Below the pieces are notes generated by a model that saw only the letters and a list, made by a program, of their open reading frames with translations, searched no databases and was not told the origin of the DNA. The position numbers and the translations under genes were made by a program. Of a stretch of DNA of 64,000 nucleotides, positions 11,584 to 24,700 are shown one piece after another. Numbering within the stretch: position 1 is the stretch's first letter; every line of letters starts with the position of its first letter. The stretch is from Akebia trifoliata (lineage: Eukaryota; Streptophyta; Magnoliopsida; Ranunculales; Lardizabalaceae): the NCBI GenBank assembly GCA_017979445.1, contig CM030710.1, forward strand, positions 15,920,248 through 15,984,247, in the 5' to 3' direction.

Positions 11584-13118
11584 GTGCCACTTTGGGTCCG
11601 TGAAAAGAGTCATCTCACCAGAGTACCTTTTTCAAGTCCAAGTAGTCAATACTCTCCACGAGAAGAAACAAATACAATGGATGAAACAACACTCCGTCAG
11701 ATTTTGGACTCCTTTCAAACGCAGATTATTGCTTCTGTTCAGACACAAATTGAGGCCCTGAAAATTGAAAAGAAAAAGAATAAAGTTATAGAACCCCAGG
11801 CCGCGTTTGACCTGGTTGAAGATTTTGAAGATGATCAAATGCCTATTGACCTTGTACTAGCTCATCGAATAACTCAGGTAGAAACTGCATTGAAGAATAT
11901 CAAGGACCCTGACGATCTCGCCCTTGGATTAGGGGTAATGACATTATTTCCTACAGTCCGCCTGTCAGAAAAGTTCACAATGCCAGATATGGATGTCCTA
12001 GGACCCACTTGAAAATATATGTCGGTATCAGGTAGTTTCAGGGTCTGAGTGAAGAACAGATGGCCCAACTTTTTCATAGAACCCTTATAGGTCCTTCCTT
12101 GTGTTGGTTAATGTCACTGGACTCGTCTCGAGTAAGGACATGGCACGAATTGATGAAAGAGTTCATTGGTCGATGTTCCTTTAACACGGACATTGAACTC
12201 ACAAGAAGAGATCTAGAAATGACTAAACAGAAGTCTGGGGAAACCTTCACAGAATTCATTGCTCGATGGAGAGCTAAAGCTGCTCAGTTATGGGACCGAC
12301 CTCAAGAAAAAGAGCAAGTTAAGATCATCCTCAGGAATCTTACTCCCAGTTACGTCAAGTACTTGATGCCTCAATACTTGCCTACCTTTCAATCCCTTCT
12401 TGAAGCCGGTAACCAAGTTGAGGATGCCTACTCTTCAGGACTCTTTGGCAACTCGTCTGAGTCAAAATTCAAACACTTTAAACCCAGTGAAAATTCCTTA
12501 CAAGTGGCCAACACCTCTTTTTCCCTAGCTTCTCAAGCTACTCAATCCTTACAAGCCAAGCCTAGGAGACAATTCTCGAATCTCGGGATGTCCCTTAGTG
12601 TTGCCTATCAAAAACTAATGAAAAGGGGATTGTTGACACCGTTACAACTCAAGCCGTTGCCTAACCCTCTCCCTCCAAACTTGGACAATGGGAAATTCTG
12701 TGAATTCCATCAAATGCCCGGCCATATCCTTGATAGGTGCATTACCCTCCGTCATGCTATCCAAGACCTTATCGAACAAGGAAAAGTTACCATACCCGCT
12801 TCTACTGTGCCTAATGTCAAAACTAACCCTTTGCCTACTTTCTAAAATCAACCCCCTCCTACTCTGAACCTAATATCCATATCCAAACCTAAATCAGTTG
12901 ACCCAGTTTCCTTTATTCACTTGATTGGTCTTGATGGTACATTCTCATCACGCCAGAATGAGCCCATCCGCCCTGAGACAGTGATAAAATTGAAAAACAA
13001 AGAGAGTATTGAAACAATGGGTTATCCAACATCAAACAAGCTTGAATCAGAACATGAAGGTATGGCAAAAACGGACGAACTTGAATCATCCCTCGTGAAG
13101 ATATCCAAAGTGGCATAG
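11584..13118 (+). pseudogene. gag: Retrotransposon Gag, broken copy
   Basis: The product would be the capsid-like Gag that packages element RNA. Three open pieces (11584-12012, 12060-12845, 12921-13118) align with the Element 2 Gag. Conserved parts include PLWVREKS, the coiled RQILDSFQTQII segment, the Gag core with WHELMKEFIGR and ETFTEFIARWRAKAAQLW, and the CHHC knuckle-like CEFHQMPGHILDRC followed by LRHAIQDLIEQGK. A 19-bp deletion after MPDM (about 11992, between short repeats) shifts the frame, and an in-frame TAG follows near 12032. A small change near 12842 ends the second piece at PTF, but the ancestral frame seems to continue through PPTLNLISISKP into the third piece. An ATG at 11677 is the likelier original start, as in Element 2. 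Confidence 0.85.
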
Positions 13119-15250
13119 ACCCCAGCGTTGTGCCTTTCCATTCAGAATCATATCCCCATTTTGAGTCTTCTTTTAAGTGTCAGTTGCGTCAGTCTATGAA
13201 TTTAATTGGTCAATTCCATTATGTTAGGATTTATTAATTTTTTAGTCAAGTTTGCCAATCCATGTTTTTTTCTATTCCGATAAAGTAAAGATGCTTTTGA
13301 TTATCATGCGTGCAATAATAATATGAACATAAAATCTAACATGAAGAATGACTTAGAGCTCACTAATTGAACTTGATAAATATTGGAATAGGAGAGTACA
13401 CTCAAGAAGTGTATACTAGTAATACATTATCCTCAAAAGAACATGAGAAAACGATGAACTCACTTAAAAAAAATTCAGCAGTGTTCTTGCATGGTCATAT
13501 GATGATATGTTGAATGTGAACACCACTTTACCTTCGATCAGAATGGATTGCACCAAAATGGATCAGAACTTACTATCGAGAGTGAATGTCAAAGCCAAAG
13601 ATCATCAAGAATGATGTAGTTAAAACCATCAACAAATGTGCTAAGATTTGCAAACAAAGGTGTCAAGGTTTACAAGAAGGGATCTATCATAAAGGATAAA
13701 AGATTTTCTCGGAGTCCAAAAAAAAATTGAATAGTTGAATGCGGAAACTTAATCATATTCAATTTTACAAAAGAAGATTGAAAGCGATTTATTTTCAAAA
13801 GAAGATCTCCCTCGACAAAGTAATCAAGACATCGAGTTCTCAGAACCGTGACCAGATCAAGTAACTTTCACTAAAGGAGGCCTTCTTTAGCCGAACCCTT
13901 CTCTTATCATACCAAGAAAAATGTAACCTTCTTTAGCCCCTCGTAGCCTTAAAAAAATAAAATAAAATAAAAATTCAGCAGCCTCTTCTTTCTAAACCAC
14001 ACCAACTAACCTTGGGAGGGAAATCTAGTATGAACTACGTTTTGACCTGATCTCAAGAGAAAAAAAAAGATGTGGGGTACGTAGGTAACCTGAGAAGTTA
14101 TTTCAGGCCCGGTCACAACAAAAAAATAAAATATGCATTCTCTTAAGAAAGTGTCAAAAAAAAAATTCTCCCAAAGAAAGGATAATGCCGAAGAAAAGAT
14201 AATGTCAAACTAGGGGCATTGAAAAAATGAGAGAAAAAAGAAATTCAAAAGAACTGATGAAAGAATAAAGATGTCATACTAGGGGCATTTTGGGAAGTTG
14301 AGCCTTATACCTTTTCTTTCTAAATCATGTCCTAAGCCCACCTATTAAGTCCTCCTGAATGTTAATTGATTTGGTTAACAGAGAACCAAAGGTTGTTGAG
14401 TTGAGTATCCGAGATCATCAAAAGGAAAGAAGCCCACTAGGTTGAAAACCCGAAAGGGCGACTTAGGCAAAAGTTAGGGCATAACAAAAAAAAGCAAGCC
14501 TACTAGATTGAAAATCTGAAAAGTCGACCTAGGCAAAAATCAAGGCATCTTCAAAAAAGGAAAAATAAAGCCCGCTAGATTGAAAACCTGAAGAGGCGAT
14601 TTAGGCAAAAATTAGAGCATCATCAAATGGAAGGAAAAATCCCACCGAAAAAAAAAATTCAGAAGAAAAACTTACACAGAAGCTTGAGAATGTAGAAAAT
14701 CGTTCAAGTCAGAACATTCATTTTTCAATTGAGAGCTCACATTTGACAATAACAATGTTGAAGTGAAAGAAACTCAGAAGCCTTTCTTTTGAACATTGCA
14801 AGATCTTTAATAGTGTCTGCTAATGAAAAATGTAGAATCATTGACCACTTTGAAGAGGAAGATCTTATATTCCAATATTTATCAAAGTCCAGCTCAAGCA
14901 TCTTTCAAAAAGAAATTTAAAAGAGAATGATCAATTCCTTATTGCACATATGATAATCTTAAGAGTTTTGAACATTTAAAGGAATGTCGATCTTTCTGTT
15001 TGTCAGAGTCCGTAACTTTTCATCCACTTTCCAAGTGCAATCCATTCTATCAGTTTCATAGTCAAGTTTCAGATGTAAGCCAACCTTGAAACTAGGGGCT
15101 TTTTTGAGAATAACTATGATTCTGAAGTTTTCATTCTTAATCTCAGTATCAAAAAGTAAAATCTTGTTCAAAAGCTTAAAATTCCGGTGAAGCCCAATCA
15201 TAATTATGAATCCAAATGCATGATAAGCCAATAAAGGCCCAATCTCTCAA
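13119..15250 (+). other. Element 1 post-gag region, pol absent
   Basis: This is where protease, reverse transcriptase and integrase would be expected, but no such motif appears in any frame by eye. Instead the region matches the equivalent part of Element 2: a GAACTACGTTTTGACCTGAT phrase (about 14032), AACTAGGGGCATT phrases, and three roughly 70-bp repeats starting near 14431, 14498 and 14570 built on GAAAACCNGAANNGGCGA and TAGGCAAAAATTAG. These phrases are familiar from 3' regions of Tat-like elements. A minus-strand open frame at 14959-15231 is not conserved in kind and is judged spurious. Confidence 0.6.
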
Positions 15251-16330
15251 TCCTTTGAATCGTAGAATGAGTTAATAGGATTGTTTAAGTTCCTACGAAC
15301 CCAAGCCCGAGAAGCATGGCTCCAGCAAGTTTGAGTCCGAGAAACGAGACTCCAACTTTTTTTGAATCATATTATGAATGAACAGGATTGTTTAAGTTCC
15401 TATAAACCTTAGCTAGAATCCGAGAAATGAGACTCTAACTTTGTTCAAATCATATAATGAATTAATAGGATTTTTTAAGTTCCTACAAATCCCAACCCGA
15501 GAAACGTGGCTCCAGTAAGCGAGTCCGAGAAATGAGACTCCAATTTTGATAGAATTTTTTATGTTCCTACAATCCCAAGATCGAGAAGCGTGGCTCCATT
15601 GAGTTCGAGTCTGAGAAATGAGACTCCAACTCCTTTGAATCGTAAAATGAGTTAATAGGATTGTTTAAGTTCCTACGAACCCAAGCCCGAGAAGCATGGC
15701 TCCAGCAAGTTTGAGTCCGAGAAACGAGACTCCAACTTTTTTTGAATCATAAAATGAATGAACGGGATTGTTTAAGTTCCTATAAACCTTAGCTAGAATC
15801 CGAGAAACGAGACTCTAACTTTGTTCAAATCATATAATGAATTAATAGGATTTTTTAAGTTCCTACAAATCCCAACCCGAGAAACGTGGCTCCAGTAAGC
15901 GAGTCCGAGAAATGAAACTCCAATTTTGATAGAATTTTTTATGTTCCTACAATCCCAAGATCGAGAAGCGTGGCTCCATTGAGTTCGAGTCCGAGAAATG
16001 AGACTCCAACCTGAATAGGATTTTTTAAGCTCCTGCAAACCTTTGTCCAAGAAGTGTGGCTTCAGTAGATTCGAGTCCGAGAAACGAGACTTGAACTGTG
16101 ATAGGATTGTTTAAGTTCCTGTAAACCTTAGCCAGAGTCTAAGAAACGAGATTTCAGCTTTGTTTGAATCATAGAATGAATTAATGAGATTGTTTAAGTT
16201 CTTGTGAATCTCAGTTCGAGTCCGAGAAACGAGACTCCAACTTTTTGAAATAGGATTTTTTCAGTTCCTACAAACCTCAACCCGAAAAACGTGGCTCCAA
16301 TAAGCTTGAGTCCGATGAGAGAGACTTAAA
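15251..16330 (+). repeat. Element 1 3' tandem array with 380-bp duplication
   Basis: Roughly 75-bp units built on GTTTAAGTTCCTACAAA and GAGTCCGAGAAACGAGACTC fill this stretch. On top of that, 15251-15630 is duplicated in tandem as 15631 to about 16010 (the TCCTTTGAATCGTA start recurs exactly 380 bp later). Such hypervariable repeats just upstream of the polypurine tract are known for Tat-lineage elements. Confidence 0.85.
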
Positions 16331-16811
16331 TTTTTTTCGAACTCTAAAAAAAAAAAAATTTCGATAGGATTTAATGAAGTTCCTACATCACCTGATTCTG
16401 ATAATGTTATGATTTTAATTATCTCGTTGTTCAGACTTGCCATGATTTAATATCATATGAGTGTTTTCATTGCATATGTGCATTTCAATTTGAATCATCA
16501 CCGTCAGCGAGAGAAGATCTTTAGGACCCGACATTTGTTATCGATGAGAATTTAATCTCAATGATCTGATAGACTATTTCGTGAGCATCGCATCATTGCA
16601 CACACGTGCACTTTTGCATAAGTCAAGGAGAATTTTTCAAAATTCAAGGATTTGACATTTTAGTCCAAGGAGAACTTACCTTCAAGGATCTGGATGCCTC
16701 GACGAACCACCAAATCAGGCTGCAAAAATGAAATGTCATTGACTTTGGCGTTCGGATGTCGCACTATCTACCAAAATAGATTTGCCATCTAGTTTGCTTC
16801 CACCCTCTGCC
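16331..16811 (+). other. Element 1 region before polypurine tract
   Basis: Non-coding sequence that matches the corresponding part of Element 2 (43700-44128), for example TTTGCACACACGTGCACTTTTGC-like sequence near 16595 and CACTATCTACCAAAATAGA near 16764. No gene seen. Confidence 0.5.
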
Positions 16812-16820
16812 AAAGAGGGG
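16812..16820 (+). promoter_or_regulatory. Element 1 polypurine tract
   Basis: AAAGAGGGG lies four bases (CATC) before the 3' LTR, as in Element 2. Such tracts prime plus-strand DNA synthesis. Confidence 0.7.
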
Positions 16821-16824
16821 CATC

Positions 16825-19800
16825 TGTAGACACCCCATTTTTGCATCCGCCTAACTTGACGATTCGGCACCCGATTGCTATGGATTCCTAAGTAAAAAAC
16901 CTTGAAAGCTTGTGAGAAACCTCCTTTCAATTCCCCCTGTCTTTTGATTTTATTCTATTATTTCTCCTTGCCACGCAACATAGAATTACGCACGCTTAGG
17001 ATCGCTACACCATACACGCAACTTAGAAAGCATGTACGCTTAGGTTCGCTATATATTTGGATAACTTAGAGACCTCTCTATGCTAGGAAAACATAACCTC
17101 GAGAATTAGAAATAATCACATTGCGACTGAAAGAAACCTCACGCCAAAATTCACCAAAATAGATAAAAATTGATAAAATGACGAAAATATCCTTCATGAA
17201 TTTCAGACCTTCGAAAAATCTCGAAAGTACTTCCGTTGCATTTAAAACATGATTTTGAGTCTAACGGGACCCAAATCAATGAAATCGGAAAAATTTATGA
17301 AAAATCACAAAATGATCGAAACGCCCCTCGATGTCCCCGACTCTTAGAAACGTTGACGCTTAGGAGAAACACAATTAAAGAATTAAAAAGACTTCAATTA
17401 AAACCTCGAATAATCAAAATTAAATTAAAATTTAAAATTTAAATCAATTAACATTTACAACCAAATAAAAAATTTCAAATTGAAAATAACCATTAAACTA
17501 AAATTAGAATTTAGTCGACAACTTAAAATTTAAGATCAACTTGAAATTCAAATTAAAATTCAAAATTAAATCAAAAATAAATTTTAAAATCAAATTAAAG
17601 ATCAATTAACCAATCCGAATTAAAATTCTATCAAAATCCAACTAAAGCCAATCAACAAATTAAAAAAATCAAAATTCAAGCTTAAATTAAACTCAATCGA
17701 CCAATCGATATCCAAATCAAGACATAATTAATCAATCGAATTAAAATCTTAATTTAATCAACCAACCAAGATCGAAAAGTGAAACACAATTAATCTATCA
17801 AATTAAAATTAAAATCAAATCAAAATTAAAAATTATAACTTAATCCATCAATCAAAATTAAAAATCGAAATTCAATCAACGATTATCCGCCAATGTACCA
17901 TGTGTCGCGAAGTATGGGATCATGATCCCTTTCCTTCTAAACTCAAAAAGAGAGATATTCTCTCTATTGGTTCAGTCAAAGAAAGAAGTAAATAAAATAA
18001 AAAAGAAAAGAAACAAATAAACCAAAAGGGAAAAGAAATAAATAAAACAAAGAAAGAGAAAGAATAGAAAATAATAAGAAGAAGCTATAAAAAGGATTGA
18101 GCTTTTTCTCTTAAAGGGGAGGTTGACAATTTCTTTAACCATCAAAGAGGGGAGAGGTCTGACATTTTTTTTGGAGAAGAGAGCTTTCTCTCTTGAAGGA
18201 GAAGAAGGCTGATATTTCTTGAATAAAACAACTAAGAGGAAAGGTCTTTCTTTTGACAGAGAAGGGACAGCAAAAGGAGAGTATTCTCTCCCCCAAACAT
18301 CCATCTTCTTCTTCATTAATCGGTCCATAGCCACCCCCACTTCCTCTGCACCTCATCTCCTCCATCCCATAGTAGCAACGTCCCTCAACCCCACTCTATT
18401 GCACCCCTTGCTGCAGCATCCAAGCCACCCACTCCATTGCAACCCTTGCTGCAACTCTGCCCCCACCATCCTCTTCTTGTTTTTTCATCAACTCAACACC
18501 CTTTATGCTCTTTCCAACACTTCACATCACCCCCACATCACCTACTCTTTCATACAACCAGCCTTCACCTTCACTCACCTCTCCATTAGAATCGCAGTAG
18601 CCACATTCATGTGCAGCCATATTCTCCTCCAAAAAACTTTATTACAGCACCCATCATGCCATCATCTTCTCTACTTTGACAGCCACCTTGACTGTCATTG
18701 ATGTTGTCTTCATCACCCAACTGAATATAACCTTCCTTCTATCTCATTTGCCCATTCACCATTAAAACCAGCCCCTACTTCCACATTCTATTCTTCGTTT
18801 TAGCCCTTCTTCAACCCCAAACGGCCTCCACCTGCAGCCTTCATTACAACACCCAAGCCCCCACTCCATTACAGCCATTATAGTAGCCCAAAAACATCAC
18901 CATTGCAGCCCCAACCTCACCCCATTACAGTACCATTATAGCACCATTGCAGCCCCAACCTTTGCCTAAAAACAGCACCATTTCAGCACCAATCCTAGTC
19001 CAAAACCAGCCCCTATCTTGGCCATTAGAACAGTCCATGAACAGCACCATTACAGCCCTATTACAAAGACCATTCCCAACCTTCTGTTAGCTGCCACAAA
19101 CAGCCCCTCCTTCACCACGTGTTTCAGCCCTATTCACTTAGCTTCAACCTGTAAAAAAAGCCCCTCCTTCATCTCCTCTCTTCCCTTCTCATATGGACAA
19201 CAACCATTTTATCTTGTTCATTCTTATCATACTCATAGCAGTCCCATCACGGACTCCTCTCATATTTCGTTCTCAAGGCTCCTTTGATCCCGGTTCTACT
19301 TCAAGGTTTTTTCGACTCATCATTACCACGTTCCTCTAGAGAAGCCAAGCTTTCGAGTTCTTTGAAGGAATCACAATAACCAAGGATTTGGATGGACTTC
19401 TGATCTTAATAATCTAAGTATGCCTTCATGTGTTTCAAATGTGGCATCAATTTGATTGCTGATTTTTATTTTGAATTTTCTTATTTGACTTAGTTTGCTA
19501 TAATGTTCATATTAATCTTCGTTTTGATTGAGCATTCATGTCCGCACTCCTAGTTTATGTATGAAGCTTACACACATTAACTTAATTTAGAATATTAATA
19601 CTGGAATTTTTGGAAACCTTAATTAGGTGCATGTTTCATATTTGTGAAATTAAGATAAAGACCAAGTTTTTTTTAATGAAATTAACACGTGGGCTAAGTC
19701 ATTGATTTTTTGTGCACATTGGGAATTCAAAATTGGATCTTTCGATAAAATGGACATTGAATCGATTCACTAATTTGTGTGAGTATGGGAAGTTCAAAAT

Positions 19801-20605
19801 TGAATTTTTAATAAAGTAGCCACGTGAGTTAATTCACTGATTTCTATGTACATGGGAATTTCAAAAGTGATTTATTAATAAAGTGGCCACGTGAGTCAAC
19901 TCACTGATTTGTGTGAGTATGGGAATTTCAAAATTGAATTTTTAATGAAGTTGCAACCGAGTTAACTCACTGCTTTTTTATATACATGGAAACTTAAAAT
20001 CATTTTTTTAACAAAATGGGTATGAGTCAACTCACTGATTTGTGTGCACATATGGGTTTAAAATCGATTTTCTTTTTAATAATAAGCATGTAGATTGACT
20101 CATTGATTTCTATGTACATTGGAATTCCAAAATTGATTTATTAACAAAATAGACATTGAGTTAACTCATTGACTTGTATGTGTGCATAGGAAACTAAAAT
20201 TGAATTTTTAATAAAGTTGCCACTTGAGTTAATTCATTGATTTTTGGTGTACATAGGAATTTCAAAATCGGATTTTTTTTTTATGAAATGGATATATGAG
20301 TTGACTCACTTATTTTGGTAGACCATAATCTTGACTATAGTCACTACCCGTTGACCGTATGACAGTTTGGATCGTAATAGAGACCGATCATCTCGATCGG
20401 GCGGGTTCGGTGCTTAACACCTTCTGAAACCTGTAATCTGACCCCTTACCCATTTTTCTGATCCGTGGACGGACCCGATCCATTTTGGGTTATTTTTGGT
20501 TCCTAGACTTAAACTAGGTGGCGACTCCTTATTCCCTAAAAGTCCCCAATTTACCAATCGGACCCTTATCTACAATTTGGTGGAAAATGGGTCGAAACGA
20601 TTTCA
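16825..20605 (+). repeat. Element 1 3' LTR (3,781 bp)
   Basis: Starts TGTAGACACCCC after the polypurine tract and ends CGATTTCA before the target duplicate GATAG. It aligns with the 5' LTR over its whole length but has lost 590 bp at the GAC of 20321-20323, a deletion between short GAC repeats. It retains a 50-bp stretch (about 17080-17130) missing in the 5' copy. A TATA-like box lies at 18086-18093. Confidence 0.9.
18086..18093 (+). promoter_or_regulatory. TATA-like box in Element 1 3' LTR
   Basis: TATAAAAA, the counterpart of 7413-7419 in the 5' LTR. In the 3' copy it would fire outward into flanking DNA if active. Confidence 0.4.
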
Positions 20606-21757
20606 GATAGTGTGTCATATCATCCGGAGTGGTGTATTATCCTGGGATGTATGGTTGGGCCACCAAGCTCATACGTGGTATGCGATGCGTATAAGAGTTG
20701 AGTCACAACTGGAATCTAGGTTATTCCTCTCTATCTTTACCAATGAACTTGAAATGTAAAGGTGGTCGTATACGAATGATTTGTATATTTGGGAATCACA
20801 TGCACGCCTGATAGTCATAAATGAAGATGATTAGTCAATGATCACTAACAATCTATAGTAGTTGAACGTTCTGACATATCAAAAAGAGACCCATTACTTA
20901 TGGTCACGTTAAACAGCCAGTTTGAGCCGGATAAATAGTAAACCAAGCGTGGTAAGTGCAGCAACCGACCACAAAATCAAGAACTAAAAGTCAGAGAAGA
21001 ATTGTAACATCATGTCCCGATTGGGAGTGATCCAGTCGTGAATCACAACTCTCTGATTCTAATACTTCACCACAGTGTATTAGTATCAGTTGTCTTACTT
21101 CGATATATAAAATGAAATACATGTTTAATATTTCTATTTAGTTAATTAGATTTGTATATAAAGAAAATGCTATAGTGAGTACTGTTGATTGATGTAATGT
21201 CAGTTTTAAAATATTTAGTTGCTCATCCCTGGTTATATATACTTGTTAATCGTAGTTTATTGTGTAAAACTTTGCATATGTTAAAATGATTTAGTATGCT
21301 TATTCGTTCATGCTAGAAGATGTTATTGGCATAAATTATTTGTTTCCCTACTAGGTAACCATTGTTACTCACCCGTTCCTTCCTATTTTTTTAGCTTCAG
21401 AGCCTGTAGTTGGTGAGGTGGGCGTAGAACCAGCGAGTGGGGACCATCTAGTGGGTCAGATAGACAACCAGAGTTCATTACCTAGTGAGTACTGGGGTTA
21501 TTACCCCTAGTGGTGTCAGTTAGACCAAAAGTATTATAGATTTTGTTCTGAGTGTTAGGAGTTTTGTTAAAGTGAGGAATTTCTGTATAATCCTGTATAT
21601 AAATTTCTTCTTCTGCACTCTGATCTATCATATGTTATTAGATATATATAGGGTTTCGCTAATATTCTATTTTATATGTTTATATGCAGGATTGTATGTC
21701 GTTTATCAGGTACAAGTTGAATGTCTTGGAATGCTAACATAAACAGAGGAGACCATG
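20606..21757 (+). repeat. Family X LTR copy a, second segment
   Basis: Continues the LTR interrupted at 6208. It matches the reverse complement of the complete copies, for example at CATATCATCCGGAGTGGTGT (20624), GGTCACGTTAAACAGCCAG-type sequence (20904) and the CATCTAGTGGGTCAG stretch (21447). It is broken at 21757 by a solo LTR that duplicates CCATG. Confidence 0.8.
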
Positions 21758-24700
21758 TGTAGACACCCCATTTTTGCATATGCCCAATTCGACAATTCAT
21801 CACCTAGTTACTGTGAATTCCTAATGATAAGCGCAAAGAACTCGAAGGCTTGTGAGTACTGTCTCTGATTCCTTCCGTTTTCACTCTTTTCATCTCCCCT
21901 ACTTGTTATGACTCGACCTAGAAACTTACGCACGCTTAGGATCGCTACACGTTACACCCGATTTAACAAGCACATATGCTTAGGTTCGCTACACAATTCG
22001 ATAACCTAGAGATCTCACTACATTAGGAAAACATGACTTTGAAACTTAGAAATAATCACGTTAGGACTGAAAGAAACCTCACGCTAAAATTCGTAAAAAT
22101 CGGCAAAAATTGATAAAATGACGAAAATACCCCTCATAAATTTCGGACCTCCGAAAGATCTCGAAAGTACCTCTATTACACTCAGCACATGATTTTGAGT
22201 TTAACGAGACCTAAATCGATGAAAACAAAAAAATTTAGGAAAAATCAGAAAAATGATCGAAATGCTCTTCAACATTCAAATTCAACTTAGAGATCCTTAG
22301 GAAAATATAATGAAAATTAAAATCCAGATAAAAATCCAATCTAAACTAAAAATAAGATTAAAATTAAAAATTAAACAACTCAAATTCAAAATTAAACAAT
22401 TAAAATCTAATTTAACATTAAACAATTAAAATTTAAAATCTAATTCAAAATTAAACAATTAAAATCTAATTCAAAGCTAAACAATTAAAATTTAAAATAA
22501 ACAATTAAAATCTAATTCAAAGTTAAATAATTAAAATTTAAAATCTAATTCAAAATTAAACAATTAAAATCTAATTCAAAGTTAAATAATTAAAATTTAA
22601 AATCTAATTCAAAATTAAACAATTAAAATCTAATCTAATTCAAAACTGAACGATTAAAATTAGAAATTAAATCTAAATCGAAATCAAAATAAAATTGACG
22701 AACAAATTAAAATTGAAATCAGACTCCCACCGACCAATTCAAATCGATTGACAAAATTAATAAATCAAATGGTCGATTAAACCAATAAAATTGAAATCAA
22801 ATTTAAACCAATAAAATTTAAAACAAATTTTTTTAATCAAAGCTAGAATCGACCAATCACAACTCAAGATTATAGTAGTATGAGTACCGTGGGATCGCTA
22901 CTCCCATTCTTCCAAAAGAAATAAGGAAAGTGAGAAATGTGTGAAAAAAATAAAAAAAAAGGGGAAACAAAATAAACTGAAATAGAAACAGCGTTTCTAT
23001 TTAAAAGGAGACAATGCTCTCCTTCAAAGAGGCTGGATCTTCTTCTTTCTTCATGTTTTCTTCTCTTCTTCATCATCATCTCTCTTTCACCTCTTCTCTT
23101 TGGTCTCTTTCTGCTCTCTCTCTCTTTTTTTAGCCAAGTTCTCCAACGTTTTCAACCTTCTTCACCAGCATTTTCAGCCTTCTTCTCCAATAGTTTCACT
23201 GCAACTCTCACATCATTCACCATTCTTTACGTGCAACACCTCCAACAACCCTCACTCTTCACATTTTGATTGCAGCCAAACTCTCTGTCCCTGCTACACT
23301 TCATTCAGTCCAACACCATCCTTGCAGTGTCTTCTTGCTGCCTAATTTCTTCTTCAGCAACCTCTCCAACAGTAGCATAACGCCCAGCCCTGCTGCAGCC
23401 ATCTTTAAGCCCTCATTTCTTTCTCACGTCCTGCCCTATAACAACCTCACCTCTTTAACGTCCTCTATAGCTCAGAGCCTTCTCTCTGTTTTAGCATCTC
23501 CTACAGACAGTCGCCACAGTCACACTCTTCATTAATTTGCTACAGCAACGAGGTTCATTGCTATCCTTTCGCTGCCTTCATCCTCCTTAGCGGATACTCA
23601 CAAGCCCTTAGGATCGCACTTGAAGGAATCAACCCCTATCATCTTTCTATAGGTAAGTTTACTATTATTTTTTTTTCTTCTCATTTTCCACAACTCACTT
23701 TTTATGTACAGGTAGGAATAAAGAAACATGTTTTGTACGATTTTTATTTATTTTTATTCATTCTTACGTATCAAGTAAGATCTGATAGTTTTTTTTATGT
23801 ATTTTTATATTTTTTTATAGCGGCAGGATTTGGAGTATGTTTTTTATTTGATGTAGGTTTCTATGTTTTTTTCTTATGTCGATAGGATTAGGATAGTTTT
23901 TTTTTATGTAGTCTCTTCTATGTTTCATTCATTTTTTTTATTTTATTATTTTTTCGCATATTGATAGTATGAGGAATATATATATATATAGTTTTTTTTT
24001 ATGTTCTATTCATTTTTATATATTGATAGGATTAGGGGTTTCTTTACATTTAATTTTGCATATCTTAGGATTAAGAGAGTGATTTTCTTTTATTTATTTA
24101 TTTTGAGTAGTTTTTATTTTGTTTTAGTAGGATTAGGAAAATTTGAGTAGTTTTTATTTTTCTTTTTTGTTTTGCATTAATAGGATTAGGAAAATTTCTC
24201 ATATAATTTTTTCTATTTCTCTCCCATTTATCTTTGCGTTAAGCCCTTCTTTTTGCATATTGATAGGTTAGGAGAGAATTTTTGTGCCCCCCCTCTTGTT
24301 TAATTATTTTTGTTATTTTCATTTTATTATTTTTGCATATTAGAAGGATTAAAGGATTTTTTTCATCATGATCATTATGTTCAACTTGGATTTACATGAT
24401 TTATGATGATGTTTGAGCTCTCTGTTTTATTTTGAGATTTTTTCGTGTGATCAGTGTACTTCTTTGCTTGACAGATATGGATGTTGTTGAGTGATAGCTA
24501 TTTTGACCAAATCAAGAATCATATGTGCATGTTCTTTTGGTTATTTTAAGGATATAGAATTTTTTCCTATGGATTTTCCTTCAAATTTGAAAATTTTATG
24601 CAATGATATTTATCAATCTCCAATTTGGTAAGTATGATAACCTGAATTCTTTGTTGTTTGGTAAATTTCCAATTGGGTGATTCTTGACAAATCCATGAGC

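Larger units (their letters stand above)
6209..20605 (+). mobile_element. Element 1: Gag-only Tat-like LTR retrotransposon
   Basis: A complete structure is visible: 5' LTR 6209-10520, primer-binding site 10522-10539, broken gag 11584-13118, a long non-coding 3' region with tandem repeats, polypurine tract 16812-16820 and 3' LTR 16825-20605. It is inserted in a family X LTR. The flanking pentamers are GATAA (left) and GATAG (right); the uninterrupted family X copies read GATAG, so the left copy has mutated. No protease, reverse transcriptase, RNase H or integrase motif was found in the 6.3-kb interior, so the element looks non-autonomous, like published terminal-repeat retrotransposons with a GAG domain (TR-GAG). 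The two LTRs differ by many substitutions and two large indels, so it is older than Element 2. Confidence 0.85.
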
